A DNA stretch of 64,000 nt from Ooceraea biroi (taxonomy: Eukaryota > Arthropoda > Insecta > Hymenoptera > Formicidae), in the NCBI RefSeq assembly GCF_003672135.1, contig NC_039517.1, forward strand, positions 4,712,001-4,776,000, in the 5' to 3' direction. Numbering within the stretch: the first letter of the stretch is position 1; each line of letters starts with the position of its first letter. The notes beneath the pieces are model-generated. The model was not told where the DNA came from. It worked only from the letters and a program-made list of their open reading frames with translations, and searched no databases. This document shows positions 23,654 through 36,678 of the stretch, piece after piece. The position numbers were made by a program, and so were the translations under genes.

Positions 23654-26600
23654 CAATATCAGATATTAATAAAAAAATGTATATTTCTGTACAATATTAT
23701 TCTATTCAGAGTTCATTCATCTCAGTATATTAACAACTCAGTATATTATAACAATTGAATATCGCTGAATGTAAATTGAATTGGAAAAACAATTCTATGA
23801 CCAAATATCATGCATTGCGTCACGTGATCGGTAATTACGTATCAAACTTGTGACACACGAAATCGTTAACTTCGTTCGCGACGTAAAGAGAATTTCACGC
23901 CGCCACCCGCCAAGTGCTTTGCAATTAAGCGAATTAGGGGGCATGCGTGTTGCGAATGAAATATCAGTACGAGAATGGAAACGAGTTCAGTTTGAATCAT
24001 CTCAACCGATTCGATTATTCGCCCGCCGCAGATCCCTCGCCAATAAACAATATCGCGGCTGACTCATACACGCCGAAAGTTAAATGACGCGCGGTAAATC
24101 GGTTACTTAATTACACGCGACTTGTGCGCATGCGTCGCGTTGTTACACGGTCGCTATTACGGTATAATCTACGTACCGTCCAATTGAAATCCCACGCTCA
24201 TATTTATCGCGTTGTTCAAGTTCTAACTGCTAATCGCATCGGATACGTTTGCAACTTGAACAAGTAGATCTTCCTCAAAAGCGCCGTGATCTTTCTCAGC
24301 AACATTTCAATTGGAGTTTTTTATTTAAAATAATGGCAGAGAAGTTAAGCGCTTTATATTAATGCTTATTGTAAATAGCAAATAATTATATCTCATAAAA
24401 ATATATAATATTGAAGATCCAATAAGAAAATTTTTAAATTTTGTTAAAAATAAATAAAAATATATTTGAACACATAAATTAACATATAAATATTGTATAT
24501 TAAATAATTGTTGAATTTTAGTTTATTCAAGTCATGTGCCCTCAAAGTCATGAAAGATATTAAAAAATGTTGAGCAAATAGCAAAGTGCAGAACATTTTC
24601 AACAATTGCTCACAAATGTACTCTTTTCTCCCTCTTTCACTGTCTGCCATCCATTCCGACAATATTTGTACAAACGATTAACAACGAATTCCGACATCTC
24701 GTTCTCTGCAACTATTCAGGAGATAAAGTTTATTATCTGTCTGTTTGTCTCCAAATAATAAACTTAAATATTTATAAGAATGACTCACGTACGGTTGCAT
24801 AAGCTCGCCGTTAGAAAAGAAACGAGAAAAACACGGAATCACTGAAAAATGCTCGTTCCCTCTCGGAGTCGGATAAGAGCGGATAAATCGGGCGGGGACG
24901 ACGCGATGCGACGCGTACGTGTACCCCATACACACGCCCGCCAGAGAATGGAAGGCGGGGGCGTTCAGCGGGGGGGCTTTAATGAGGATGCTGCTGATTA
25001 TCCAATTCGTAAATTCTCGCTACATTTTGATCGCGCACGACGAGCCGCGAGTAACAAGGATGACTCGTATCGTCGCTCGACAGTCGACGTTTGTCCTAGA
25101 AAATTCCAATTTTCATGCGTGATTAAATTTACGTTTTTGATCTGCTTGAAATTTACTTCCCTCACGCGTTATTTAAAGACGTTAAAATGGCAGAGAAATT
25201 GAATGAAATGGGGACAATGGAGAAAGAGATAATATTGAATATGATTGCTCCCGCGAGGAATATTATCATTTACGTTACAGCTTTGCTCGTTACATATATT
25301 TTCCCATTTACATGTGCATGTAAAAACCTTGGATTTATGTAACAGGAGGAATAATATTGAAGAACGATAATACAAGTGGATTAAAAACAAAATATGCGAG
25401 TTACGAGTTCGACTGTCGTATTATAATATTGCTAAAATAACAAAATGACGTTTAAACATTCTACTGCCTCACTTGACGTCGCGCAAAGAGCACGACACAG
25501 AAAACTCGCGCGATCTAATTGAACGAATCATATACGTGTGAGTGCGATTCGCATAGCTAGTGCTCGTATTATGCAAGCGTCATCGAATGTAAGTGTACCT
25601 TTAAGTGTCGGGATCCGACGTTAACACAACACTATCTATCGGAATCATAGTCGATCGTATTTCAAGAAGCAACGAAAGCGCTGATTTCACTATTCTCCAC
25701 GTTATATCAACTTTTTCTTCTTATCATTTTTAAAACATGTCTTAAATACGTGGAAAAAAAGAAAAGTAATAAAAAACTAAGAAAAATAAAGAGTAACAAA
25801 TATAACATATATAATATAACATATGTAATATAAACATAAAATATAACAAATATATATATATATATAACATGATAAACAATTCACTTTGCAACTTTTTACT
25901 TAATGTTTTCAAATCGGGATATGAAATAAATGGAAATGTCTTCCGTTTTTAAATACATAAAAATTCACAGTAAAATGAAATTTTTCATTAAATATATAAT
26001 ATAGATTGTATACTTATACATATGTGCGTGCGGCATATATCATGGCTTTTAATAAAGTAACAAGTAGCTTTTAAACTTGACAAAATCGTTCCACGAGATA
26101 ATTACTTGATGAGAACACTAGACTGGGACTGGGGATTGTTGCACTGTCTGGGTAAACAGTCTCGTGCGTATTTTCTCACGCCATTGGCATGCACTTGTTA
26201 CCAGCAACACAATAAAATACGCAATGACTAATTGTAAGAACTGGAAAACTGGGATTGTTACGTCACGTAAAACAGAAAATACTGTGCTGCTATGAATTAA
26301 GTGATTGCAATTTACAATCACAGTGTATTTACAATCATAGTGATATATTTGCAATATAAGTGATTGCATCTATGTCATTTATTTGATATAAATAATTAAA
26401 ATTTTTTAATAAATACTTTTTACAAAACTGTTAACATAAATAATTAAAATTGTTCAAATGAGCACTTCTTGCAAAAAAATTTGCGGAATGCAATATCTGT
26501 AGCGTTTTACTAAACGCTTAACCGTAACTTAACAAATTATCCTATCCATTTATTGTCTACTATAGCCCTAAGTACTTCCTTTTAGAGTACATCATTTATA

Positions 26601-26728
26601 TGATATTTACAATCATGTACCCGTCACTCACAACGATTAAAAGTGTGAAATATATCTATGAATCACACAGAAATAATATTGGAATATTAGTGTACAGCAA
26701 GCATCAAAATTGTGAAGAAGATACTTAC
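23654..26728. other. Non-coding; intron downstream of the 26.7-26.9 kb exon
   Basis: AT-rich with a GC-rich patch at about 24,850-25,100 and TA-rich low complexity around 25,800-25,870. No exon is supported. On the minus strand the sequence just right of 26729 is a coding exon with a strong donor, so this DNA is the beginning of the following intron. Confidence 0.5.
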
Positions 26729-26936
26729 CTAAGGAGCTTTCCGGGTCGGAGAGGTCCGAGAGGGAGGGCACCTTCCGCATCGAGGTGACTTTGCCGGGCA
26801 GGGCCGGCACCAGGCCCTCTTCTTCGGCGTCCGAGGTCAGCTCTTGTTTCAACAGCTTCGCCATCACCGTCAGCATACCGCTACCGTCGGTAATCCCGTT
26901 GGCGCTCAGAAAGTTGCTCATGCTTCGAGCGTCGCG
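26729..26936 (-). CDS. Internal coding exon of an ETS-like (pointed-like?) transcription factor
   Basis: On the minus strand a CAG acceptor is followed by codons for RDARSMSNFLSANG, then an acidic segment around KQELTSDAEEEG and a serine-rich KVPSLSDLSDPESSL, ending one base into a codon at a consensus GTAAGT donor. The 208 bases give 69 codons plus one base. The upstream coding exon at 36,560 ends on a codon boundary, so the two join in frame. The PSLSDLSDPESSL stretch recalls the region upstream of the MAP-kinase site and Pointed domain in insect pointed P2-type proteins, and the split codon would permit the expected aspartate next. That family match is from memory and tentative. The diagnostic Pointed and ETS domains are not in the window. 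The ATG at 26921 could serve as an alternative start. Confidence that this is a real exon is much higher than the name. Confidence 0.65.
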
Positions 26937-29900
26937 CTGGTGAAACGAAAACGTATTGAACTGAAATTAATTCAAGTCGACACACCGTCGGCTTTTATCT
27001 GCATAAAATGCTCCGCGCTGCAGTAGGGAGACGTCATGTGTCATTTTAATAAAATCAAACATATTTGTGTCTCTCTCCTTCCCTCTTATTTATTCGTCGA
27101 ACGTTTAAATATATCGTTTCTAGCAAAAGTTGTTCAGTGCGTGCCACAGTTAGCACGATTTTAACGTAAAAAACGGATAAGAAACTGCATATTAACTTTG
27201 AAAGAAAGGAAACGTACGCACGTTTAAAAATAAGGGGGGAGCGATTCAAAGAAAGAACGGTTGGCTGCTCGCGCAGAAGAGGAAGTGTACGTTGGTCGTT
27301 GAGGAAGAAGGGGATAAAGAAACGAGGGGGAGGATAGCTTGGAGCGGAAAAGAATGGAGAGAGTGCTCGTGCCAGCGATAGTCACGGTTCGCTTGACCTT
27401 CGTACGAAAGACTCCAAGTTGAATGAAACGTTGCGATGGGATGACGCAACAACGTGTAACGCGCGTGTCGCGATCTAGCACTACAAGTCAAAACGTGATA
27501 CTCGTGCGGAACAACGATCACAGAATGTAGATAAACTTGGACAATTTTTCTATTTTCTTAACTCTGTCTCTGAGATTCCAATTTTTCTTAACTCTCTTAT
27601 ATCAGTTGATTGGCCAACTTGACTCTCATTTCAATGTCTTATTTTGTGAAGATACGTGAATATATGAATAATGTGTTATCACGATTGCGATTTAAACGGA
27701 AGTTGAAAGTTCTCTTATTTGTTTTTCGAAGTAAAGTATTATTATAATATTTTAGAAAAATGATATACACATACGCGCGAGATGTAGTGGATATAAAATG
27801 GAAATCTACAAAAATAAATATAAAATAAGAAGAAATGTTAAAAAGAAAAAAATGAAAAATAAAAGAATAGAAACAAAGGCTATGACGAAAACCTAAAATT
27901 TCTTGCTTCATAATTTTTTGTAAAAATGCACATTCTTATAAACAGAATTAACCATTAATCTATACTCTTAATAATATTAATGCAATATTGGAACATTAAA
28001 GTAAAAATATTACATAATTTTGTGCTTCAATTGTAATCGAATATCATTAGAGTTGACGTTGAAATAAAAATTAAGACCAGCGATAAAGGAGGAAAATGAT
28101 TGCACTTTATTAGCCATCAGGCCAGCACAACAACATCCAAGCTCGTGCGACAATCCTCTTGCAGTGCACGATAATTATTCGTGGGGTTATCAGTGGTACG
28201 AGCCCGCAACACGTGTATACAGATAAATAGAAAGCGCTTAGAAATCCCAGTCTGATCACGTTCTATTCCGCCGTCTTCCCTCGCGCGCCCCCGTACGCTG
28301 CCGCGCACGTTGTGCTTCTCTCTTTTCACACTCATCTATCTACTCGCCTATCTCTTCCCCTTTCGTCATTGGTATTCGATGCTGTACGAACATCTATCCA
28401 TTCATCTCGAGTCGGTAACACGTGACCAAGTCGACCATCAGCGCCACCGTCATCGTCGTCGTCGCCGTTGCTGTCCTTATCGTCGATTATAACGACAGTG
28501 TCTCCCAGATGCAACTGAATGAATGGAGTTTCAAACGGTTTACGATAACACGGCCAAATACTGATCGCACTGTTTGCTCATCCTCGACCATGACCTTCCT
28601 CCTCGCAAATCTTTAAGCTAATTTTTATCTCGGAATGCAAAGTAAATATACTGCGAGAAATGATAGTGTCGACCATGCAAAAGTTTCTACGAATATGCGC
28701 AAATAAGTTGTGGGACGCGTACAAGAGACAGGAGACCGAATTCGAACTCCATTCATTTCCAATTTGAAGAATATATTATTTTTGTATTTTTACTATTTTT
28801 CTAACATTATTCATAATATTCTTTTTATATTTTTTAATTCAAACTGACATAATTCCTACAATTCCAAAATTGTATAAATATTTGCAAAAGTCATTTCTGC
28901 TCAAACATATCAACAGAAAACTGTCACTAAAACTAAAGAACCTGTCACTAAAATTGACAATATTTCAGCTGCAACATTTTATGAATCATATAAAGGTTAT
29001 CTTCGAGAATAATGTAAAAGACAAAACATTGGACATTCAACTTTTGTCCAAGAATTTTATCACGGTGTTTATGTAGGTGTGATATATATAGGTATACGAT
29101 CGAAAGACTACTGGATGCCTTCACAGCAAGACTGTATAGTACAATATTCTCATCTCCTCGTCAGACGAAAAAATAAACGAGACAACTGATAACGTTTGCG
29201 AAGAATCCCCATTATCGCGGGATCTCAAGAGCGCAGGATCGCGTTGTTGCTGCGACGAAAACAGATTTCCAAGTGCGTTCCCGATAATAGTCCGTTCAGA
29301 CATGTAAATCTATTCGGACCACGCAGCGACCGGCGAGGAGGAAGAACAAATCAGCGAGCGCAACGCCGATTATCCGCTCCAAGAATACCGCGAAACGGAT
29401 CAAGTTAGTGCCCGAGAAACTGGATGTATTCATTCATAATTATCAATTTGCGATGCCTTTCATTGAGCGCGCGTGAATTTTGCGCGGGCGTGACGGAACC
29501 GCCGCGTGCACCGTAGATTTCCAATTCATGTCAGCGTCGTATATCTGACCCGCGGAACGTAAATTACGAGAATACGAGACATATCATAAAGCTCGATGCA
29601 ACTTATCTCGATATACCTTGCATTTTTTATGCATGGTGAAAGAAAAGGACAGTGATGAAGGGTAGTAAAAAATCAGAATCTGCGATCGTTCATAAATTAT
29701 TGAATTTCATGAAGATTTAAAACGTGACGTCACTATCTAACATGACTATTTTGAGATCTATTTCTATGGACGGTATTCATAGTCTAGTCTTATATTAGTG
29801 TCGTCTTAAATATGATCTTACTATTATATGATATTTGTTAGCCAATTAAATAGCCGTTTTGCATCTAAAAGATATACTTAAAATTATCTTGTATAGTATA

Positions 29901-32900
29901 TATATATATATATATATGTAACCGGGAAAAAAGTAATATTTTTACATGTGTTTTCACTTCGTCAGCACGTAGAATATCGTACAATTTATTTTTAGAAAAG
30001 CTGTCGGTGTACAACGATAATTTTCTATATACACATACACACGGAGTGTTTTTTCATTGAATTTATCGTGTTTACGTTTATATTCCGCAAACATTCCTTT
30101 GGCAAACGTTTCTGTTGCGGATGACGAGCGTTTCTCTGTAGAAACGTTCCAGGTAAAGGGACCATACGTGCGGCAACATTTTAGCAGTAAATCCTATCCA
30201 TGAATGCAGAGTATTCGACATCATCTTGACGCAAACGTCATCCATTCGATCCACATCGTGCGCAAGCCATCGAGAGATAAGATAAATTTCATGCCGACAT
30301 CAGAGGTAAAAGTATCGTATGCGAACTGTTCGACGTGGATCTTGTGTTCAGGGAGACACGCGATAAGATGAAAAAGAAAAAGGAAAAAAAGAACAGGATG
30401 AGTCAATAGGCAGATCAATGTGCAGGACAAAAAATGTGAATGCCCAAAACTTCCCTGCGTGTAACACGTAACTTGGTTAGCACCACTTTCAGAAGACTTT
30501 GCAACTACGTGTTGACGTCATATGTCGAAGCGACTGATAATCATGTGATCCCGTTTGTATTCGTAATATTTAAATTTAATGCCGACTCAATGTTAGTTAC
30601 AGCTGAAACTCGCGTGAACGTCTTACATCACATACGTGTGTAGTGTTACATATGCGGTGTTTAGTTGCATTTATTATATCACACACACATACACACAGCG
30701 TATTTACTCAAATTCTCATGCGTTACGTAACGTTTACAAGAGCGACGACGGCGGTATCACACATAGCGATAGGCTCGCGTGATGTTCGATTTAAGATGAC
30801 GATTTAACAATGAACAATCAGCTGACAAAGTGTCAACCCACCGCTGGTTGTTAACGTGCACCTTGCAAACAGGTGCGCTAATTGCTAACTAAAGGATCAT
30901 GTGGAAATCAAATTCAAAATGGACAATGTTCGAAGAAATGTCCACTGAGAATGAGTCAGCGCGCAAAGTACGCGAGCACGGCTGGCAATCTAATTTATCT
31001 CAACATAAATATCGATTATATAGTCGATATAATTAATAGTCGATTATAATTGTGATACAGGATAGAATAAATAATTATATAATGTATAATATTAATTTTA
31101 ATTAATTTTAATATTAATGTTCCAATATTGCGCTAATATTGTTTAACAATATTCCAAGTATAGAATATGCATTTTCATTAAGAAATTATAAAGAAACAAA
31201 ATTTTATTTTCTGGTCAAATAATTTCTTTTTATTCTCCTATTCTTCATTTGCGAAGGAAAAGGTGGTCGACTGGAAGAAGAGAGGTAAGTAAAGAGATCT
31301 CGTTGCGACGCGGAAAATCGAACGAGCAAGATTTATGCGCGACACGCAGTATAATGTTTTTATTATTTCGGGATACCATGTGTAAAAATAAAACATGGGC
31401 TTATCGATGTGTGGAATGCATTTGAATTCGCGGAGACGACAATGTATGCTTAGCTGACAAATTTCTCGATCAATTGCTCGCATACCGAGCTCTAACAATT
31501 AGCAACACAGTCTCTATCGTTTTGTACGACCAGCTGAATCATTGAATGCTCATTTCACCGCTCCGCGTATTCCAGTAATTCTTTAAATAACGCTTACTTG
31601 TGAACGCATGCGTTGATGCAACTGATTATTGCACACTTTCTTGTACAAGCTGTTTTTAATAAAATTATAAAGTTTCTTCAGCAAATATTAGTTATTATAA
31701 CTAAAGATATGGTTTAAGAGATCTTCAATTTCATCCTAAGTATAAAAATAATTAAAATTAAATTAATAATAATAAAATAATTAAGAGAAATAGAGAATTG
31801 CTCAAGTTTTAATTAACTTTAACCAAGATATAGAATGATTCTAAAGAAATATTAACAATTTTACGTTTTACGGTAAGAATCCTATAAAAACTGGATAATG
31901 GACATATTACACGGAAAAAGATAATATAATATTGCATGTTGCAATCTCATTTGTGATACAAGTATCCATTACGTGTCACGAATAATTACTTTGAGAGAAC
32001 ATAAATCATTGCGTAACAATATCATATTAAATAATTAAAAAGATAAAAAACACTTGCAGCTTGCTGCTTGTCGTTACAACATTACGAAACGATGTAAAAG
32101 CGCTTTTATTCTTTGTTTGGGTATTTTATCGATTACGTTGATTAATTAATCGGTCAGACGTGGCTACGATTATATCTATTTCGAATGCAAGTAAAATTAC
32201 ATTAGCGAAACGGCTCATTCACGATTCGCATTAATAGCTTATCGCAGAAATCGATGCGAAAACGTCTCTCTTGCTTATCACGTCGACGCCACGAGTCCAT
32301 ATTTTACGGAAAAATAATTATTGCATCATCCATAATTGCATTATTCATATATAAAGGTGAACAAATATTCTCACTCCGAGGTTGTAATTTGTACATTAAA
32401 GTTTATTAACAATCAACAGAAGAATGTGTTTGCTACGTGTTTAAGTAGTGGAATAAGCTGGAACGTATTTGCAACGCAAAATGCACCAATAATTGCTATA
32501 TAATACTACGAATATGGCAGTTATACTTGCGCTTGTCAATAAGTCTTCGAGAATTCGATAATTGATAAATCGTGATCCGTGGTAACAGAGAAAGAGAGAG
32601 AGAGAGAAGGAGGAGAGAGGAAATAGGCTCTTCACACACACTTCAATCGAAATCAGAAAAAGAATTAATAAGTTTCGTACGATTAGATTATGTTCATTCA
32701 ATTAATCGATATGTCAAGATATTTTTATAATCGATTTTGGCGTAAGCATTATTGAAGGCACAGTCGAGAATTGTGTACAACAATATCGGTAGGAATACGT
32801 TTTACGACATGTGCACGCAACATGAAGGAAACGGATGGACCGCGCCCATGACGCTTCACTTGAGATCGATGGCTAAGTTTCCATTTGTTAAATCGACCGT

Positions 32901-33937
32901 GCGACCCAATATCAATGGCAGAAAACTAAACCATTGTAACATCTAATCTAAAACGGGCTTTCCTCTAGTTACCTTATCTTATAGTCATATATAGTTGGAT
33001 TTATTTCACGGATTTCTGTTTCAACGAAAATCTGATTCTAAGACAAAGCTAAAACGAGATGAATTAAATGTTAAAAATCCGTAAGAGACACGAAAAGTCT
33101 AATTACAGAGAGAAGAAAATTAAAGAAAGGAATGGTAATCTTGAATATCCCATGTAACGATATGAATTGTTAAGTTGCGCCCGTTTTGACGTCATCTTTC
33201 ATACCTGGACCAGCGAGGAATCTGGGGAGAATACAGAGGCGAAGTTGAAAGCATTGAATGAGACTGCATGGGATCAAGTGTACAATGAATGGAAAGCTGA
33301 GATTACGGCACAAAATGTCAATCATTGAAACAGCGAAGAGTGAGAGCGATGTAGAAGAGTTAAGTGTAACCGCGGTGCGGCAGCATAGGGTATCAGCGCG
33401 CGTTTCAAAGGATACGTTAAGTGAAACTAAAATTACATTGTCCTTTTATACGACTTTGCCGCGCTACATGCATGCACACGTATGTTACACCAGAAAGCGA
33501 AGAACGGACAGAAGGCCAAGAATGGAAGGCGTGGGACGTGAGTGCACTAGCTGCGCGCGCGGCGCATGTGCCACGTGGGTAGTCCGTAATAAAAATATTA
33601 CAACGAACGATGAAAGGCGACGTAATAATAGAGGCCGATGTTTAACAGCGAGGGAAAAATAGACGCGGCTCGCGAGACGTCGCGGGACGCACGGAAAACT
33701 GGAAAACTTTGCGCCAGTCATGCACGCTTTTCACTCCCGTGCGCCCCAAGAAAAATGCAAGGGGGTGAAAGCAAAACGGGGGCTGTGCACGTGAAAAGTA
33801 TGCGACGGGAAAAATCCGAACTACGTTATAACTGCGTCCCGCTTTGCCGTCACATAGAAAACGCGGGGAGGAGGGAGAAAAAAGAAAAAAAGAGGATCAA
33901 AGAACGAGAATGCGTGTAGGACGACGAAGTTGCTGCA

Positions 33938-33964
33938 CGTCGTCGTCGTCGTCGTCGTCGTCGT
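33938..33964. repeat. CGT/TCG trinucleotide repeat
   Basis: Nine tandem CGT units in a GC-rich island. No coding frame around it is supported, so it is treated as a microsatellite. Confidence 0.85.
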
Positions 33965-34174
33965 GGCGAGCAAATGTATGACGTAGGCAAGGCAGCCAAC
34001 GGTGCATGCGACTAGAACGATCAGAGCCGCATGCAGAAGGTCTGGCCGCATGATGCGGGAAGGGATGCTATTTCTGGTGGCTTAGGTTTCCCTTTCTCCT
34101 CCCCCGTGCATCGCATTTCCTCCCGCGCACGTTTGCCTTTCCAACGTCTCGTTTCTCTTTAACCGGCACACGCG

Positions 34175-34217
34175 CATGGATTTCTTCGTTTCCACCATGA
34201 AAACGAAGAAATCCATG
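34175..34217. repeat. Perfect 17-bp stem hairpin with 9-base loop
   Basis: CATGGATTTCTTCGTTT at 34175-34191 is perfectly complementary to 34201-34217. Weaker pairing may extend outward (CGTTTC with GAAACG, CCGG with CCGG). It resembles neither a known microRNA precursor I recognise nor a transposon end. Confidence 0.7.
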
Positions 34218-35639
34218 GAAACGAGCCGCGCCGGTCAACTCGAATTTCGGAAACGTTGTCGCTGTCCTCTGTCCCTTCCTTCCTTTCATGATCGTTCGCA
34301 ACGACCGTTAACTAGAGCCAAACCAGATTTAACTGAGCTCTGATTAATTCCACAACGTTTCTGCTATGAAGCAAAAAATGGCTTATAGCTTCATATTTTT
34401 ATTAATTTGGCAATTATATGTGTGATTTACAAAAAGTATTTACTGAATAGAAGTTCCAATGAAGTCTAATCAACAATCAAAAATTTTATCTAAAATTTTT
34501 TTGGAGAAAAAAGGACTAAAACAAGCGCGGGACATACATTTTCTATTTGCAATCTTATTGTTAGTCAGATTTCTGTTATTTGGTATAACTCGGTATTGAT
34601 TTTTCTGTAACAAGAGAATGGAGTATTCAATGGAGTAAGGTACGAGATATAATAATTATGTAAGAGTATGTCTTCGTGTTTAAATGCAATAAAAATTTAT
34701 ATTTGCAGAAATATTCGAAAAAACTATTGGTTTACTGCGAAATGTGATATTATTATTGCAATCGAAGAAATATGGCGAATATGTAAATAATGTGAAAAAC
34801 GTATTTATAATTTTATATCGCATCTAACATTTATTAAATGTCACTGGCTAGACTGGATTATCAGTCCAAGCATCTCAATATAATGAAAATGGAAAGGACA
34901 AAAGAAGAAAGACGGGAGGAAGATACAAACCGAAATACTAAAAGTGATTTTACAATATTGTCCATACTTTACTAAATATTATAGAACCAAATTCATGGCA
35001 TTATTACTATTGTGCTATATATTATTATTTTTAAGGCATTTTTAAGAATTTTATCAATGTGCTTTTTATTTTTTATTTTATTACGAATTTAGAAATATCA
35101 AATAAGATTGCGTTAAATCACAGAACATGTTTCTGTGATTGTATTTGACATACATTTTATTCAAGTATGGAGATTTTATATTCCGTATAGATTTACTGAT
35201 CAAACAACTGGCATTACAATATCACGTTGCAGTTATAGCTGTTTAATAATTATTTTCTATAAAAAAGAAATACTAAAAACTCCATCTCCGATACTTTACA
35301 TTAATTGATCAGTTAATATTACACGTTGCGGAGTAAATTAATCCACAAAGAATGAGTAATTAAAACTGGAATGGGGAGAAGTATATGTGTGTGTGCGCGC
35401 GTATTAACACACGCGTACAAAAATATTTAATAAAATACTCAAGCAATCGCAATAAATGTTAATAGAGGCGCCGCGTTTTTCGCAGCAGCGTGAATCTCTC
35501 AGAAAGCTAATCGACCGTGGAAGCAAGAGTCGGTTAAAGAACCGAGGGTCTCAGTCGACTGTTATTCGCTGCTTCGAACAGCGTACGAATCAGCGGCGAC
35601 CAAACGCGTTCAGCTCCGCTGAGCGATGGACAGAACCGG

Positions 35640-35860
35640 CGGAGAAGCGAAGAGAAGCAGAGAAGAAGAGAGAATTAAAGAGAGAATGAGAGAGAAAGAG
35701 AGAGTGAGAAGGGGAGGGGGGGAGAGGGAGAGAAGGAGAGAAGGAGACGACGGTGGCAGAGGGCGAGACGGACGAGGGTCAGTCGGTGACAGAGAGATGA
35801 AGGCTGAAGGCGCGTGGGGCGACAGCGGGGAGGAGCGGGGCGAGCTGAGAGTGCCGGTTC
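35640..35860. repeat. GA-rich purine tract in a CpG-rich island
   Basis: The plus strand is nearly all purine for about 120 bases (AGAGAGAAAG and GGAGGGGGGG blocks) and remains purine-biased after that. It lies about 0.7 kb downstream of the minus-strand exon carrying an initiator ATG, so it could be an intronic regulatory element or an alternative promoter of that gene. Confidence 0.6.
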
Positions 35861-36559
35861 TACGTTCATTCATAAAACGAAGGCGGAGAGCGACAAGGAA
35901 CGAATTGTTAGTGGCACTCGCACAATCACCAGCTCGGCCAACGCGCTCGCTTGCCAACGCTTGCGCCCGCGTCGTCGTCGTCGTCGAGGGCGAGGAACAT
36001 GTACGTGCCGAGCGCGTCTCTCACACGGTTGACATTGCTTCGTTGCGCGTTGAAATTTCGTTTCTCCTTTTTTTCCCTTTCTCATGGAATTTATAAAACT
36101 GAACGACCTTACGCATTTTACATGGCATTTTACAATGAACTATGAAAAGTCGTATAATTAAAGGTAACAACGAATCGCGCGAGAAGCAAGTATTCTCGGA
36201 AGATATTAAAGTAGTATATCTTCGCGACGTATGCTGATATGCATTCAATAACGATTCATTATCGATTGAGAATTTTGGTTATACAGTTTTCTTAGTATTC
36301 TATTATATAATTTTATTATGTAATTTTGTAGAATATTTATACAGCATCTTATCCGTTACAAAGTTTACATGTAATAAAATGCAGATGCATTATTTTTTTA
36401 GATTGACTTCAATAAGACGCATTTTTTTGTCATTGCCAATTTGACTCGAGAATAATCGAAAATATAAAGTTATCAGTTTGTTTCGAAATACAACAGGAGA
36501 ATGCGCTACATTTTTGTTACTCGTATTATTTAGAATTGTTAGACAAAGTTTTGACTTAC

Positions 36560-36678
36560 CTTTACCTTCATGGGTCTATGATCGATGGGGTAGCCGCCTT
36601 TCCTACTCCCAGGACTTTCTTCGTAAAAGTCCTGTTCCTCTTCCCCGTAGTCGTACAGGGATTCGATGTCCATCTTAA
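36560..36678 (-). CDS. First coding exon (initiator ATG) of the ETS-like gene
   Basis: On the minus strand a pyrimidine-rich acceptor (TTTTACAG) is followed by TTAAG and an ATG at 36673-36671. Thirty-eight codons follow, starting MDIESLYDYGEEEQDFYEES and ending HRPMKVK at a consensus GTAAGT donor. The peptide is acidic and tyrosine-rich at its start, then basic; no domain is recognised. The acceptor shows that at least one 5' non-coding exon lies at higher coordinates. A second possible donor six bases earlier (AAG/GTAAAG) would drop two residues (VK). The exon ends in phase 0, matching the exon at 26,936. Codon usage is GC-balanced like the other real exons here, unlike the surrounding AT-rich DNA. 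Gene identity is tentative (pointed-like); exon reality is well supported by splice sites and phase. Confidence 0.65.

Larger units (their letters stand above)
26937..36559. other. Large intron (minus-strand gene) between two coding exons
   Basis: Inferred from the exons on either side; 9.6 kb. I see no further exon I can support. GC-rich islands lie at about 28,120-28,520, 29,200-29,560, 33,500-34,300 and 35,460-36,060. Other features are a short TA repeat near 29,899-29,919, a CGT trinucleotide repeat at about 33,938-33,964, and a perfect 17-bp hairpin at 34,175-34,217. The remainder is AT-rich. Confidence 0.5.

Noticed and set aside
33258..33662. Open frame of 134 codons on the plus strand
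   Set aside because: No recognisable domain or exon borders; GC-rich island shadow.
33938..33964. CGT repeat as a coding poly-amino-acid tract
   Set aside because: No supported exon encloses it in any frame.
35626..36096. Open frame of 156 codons rich in R/E/G
   Set aside because: A by-product of the purine-rich tract; both strands give low-complexity frames.
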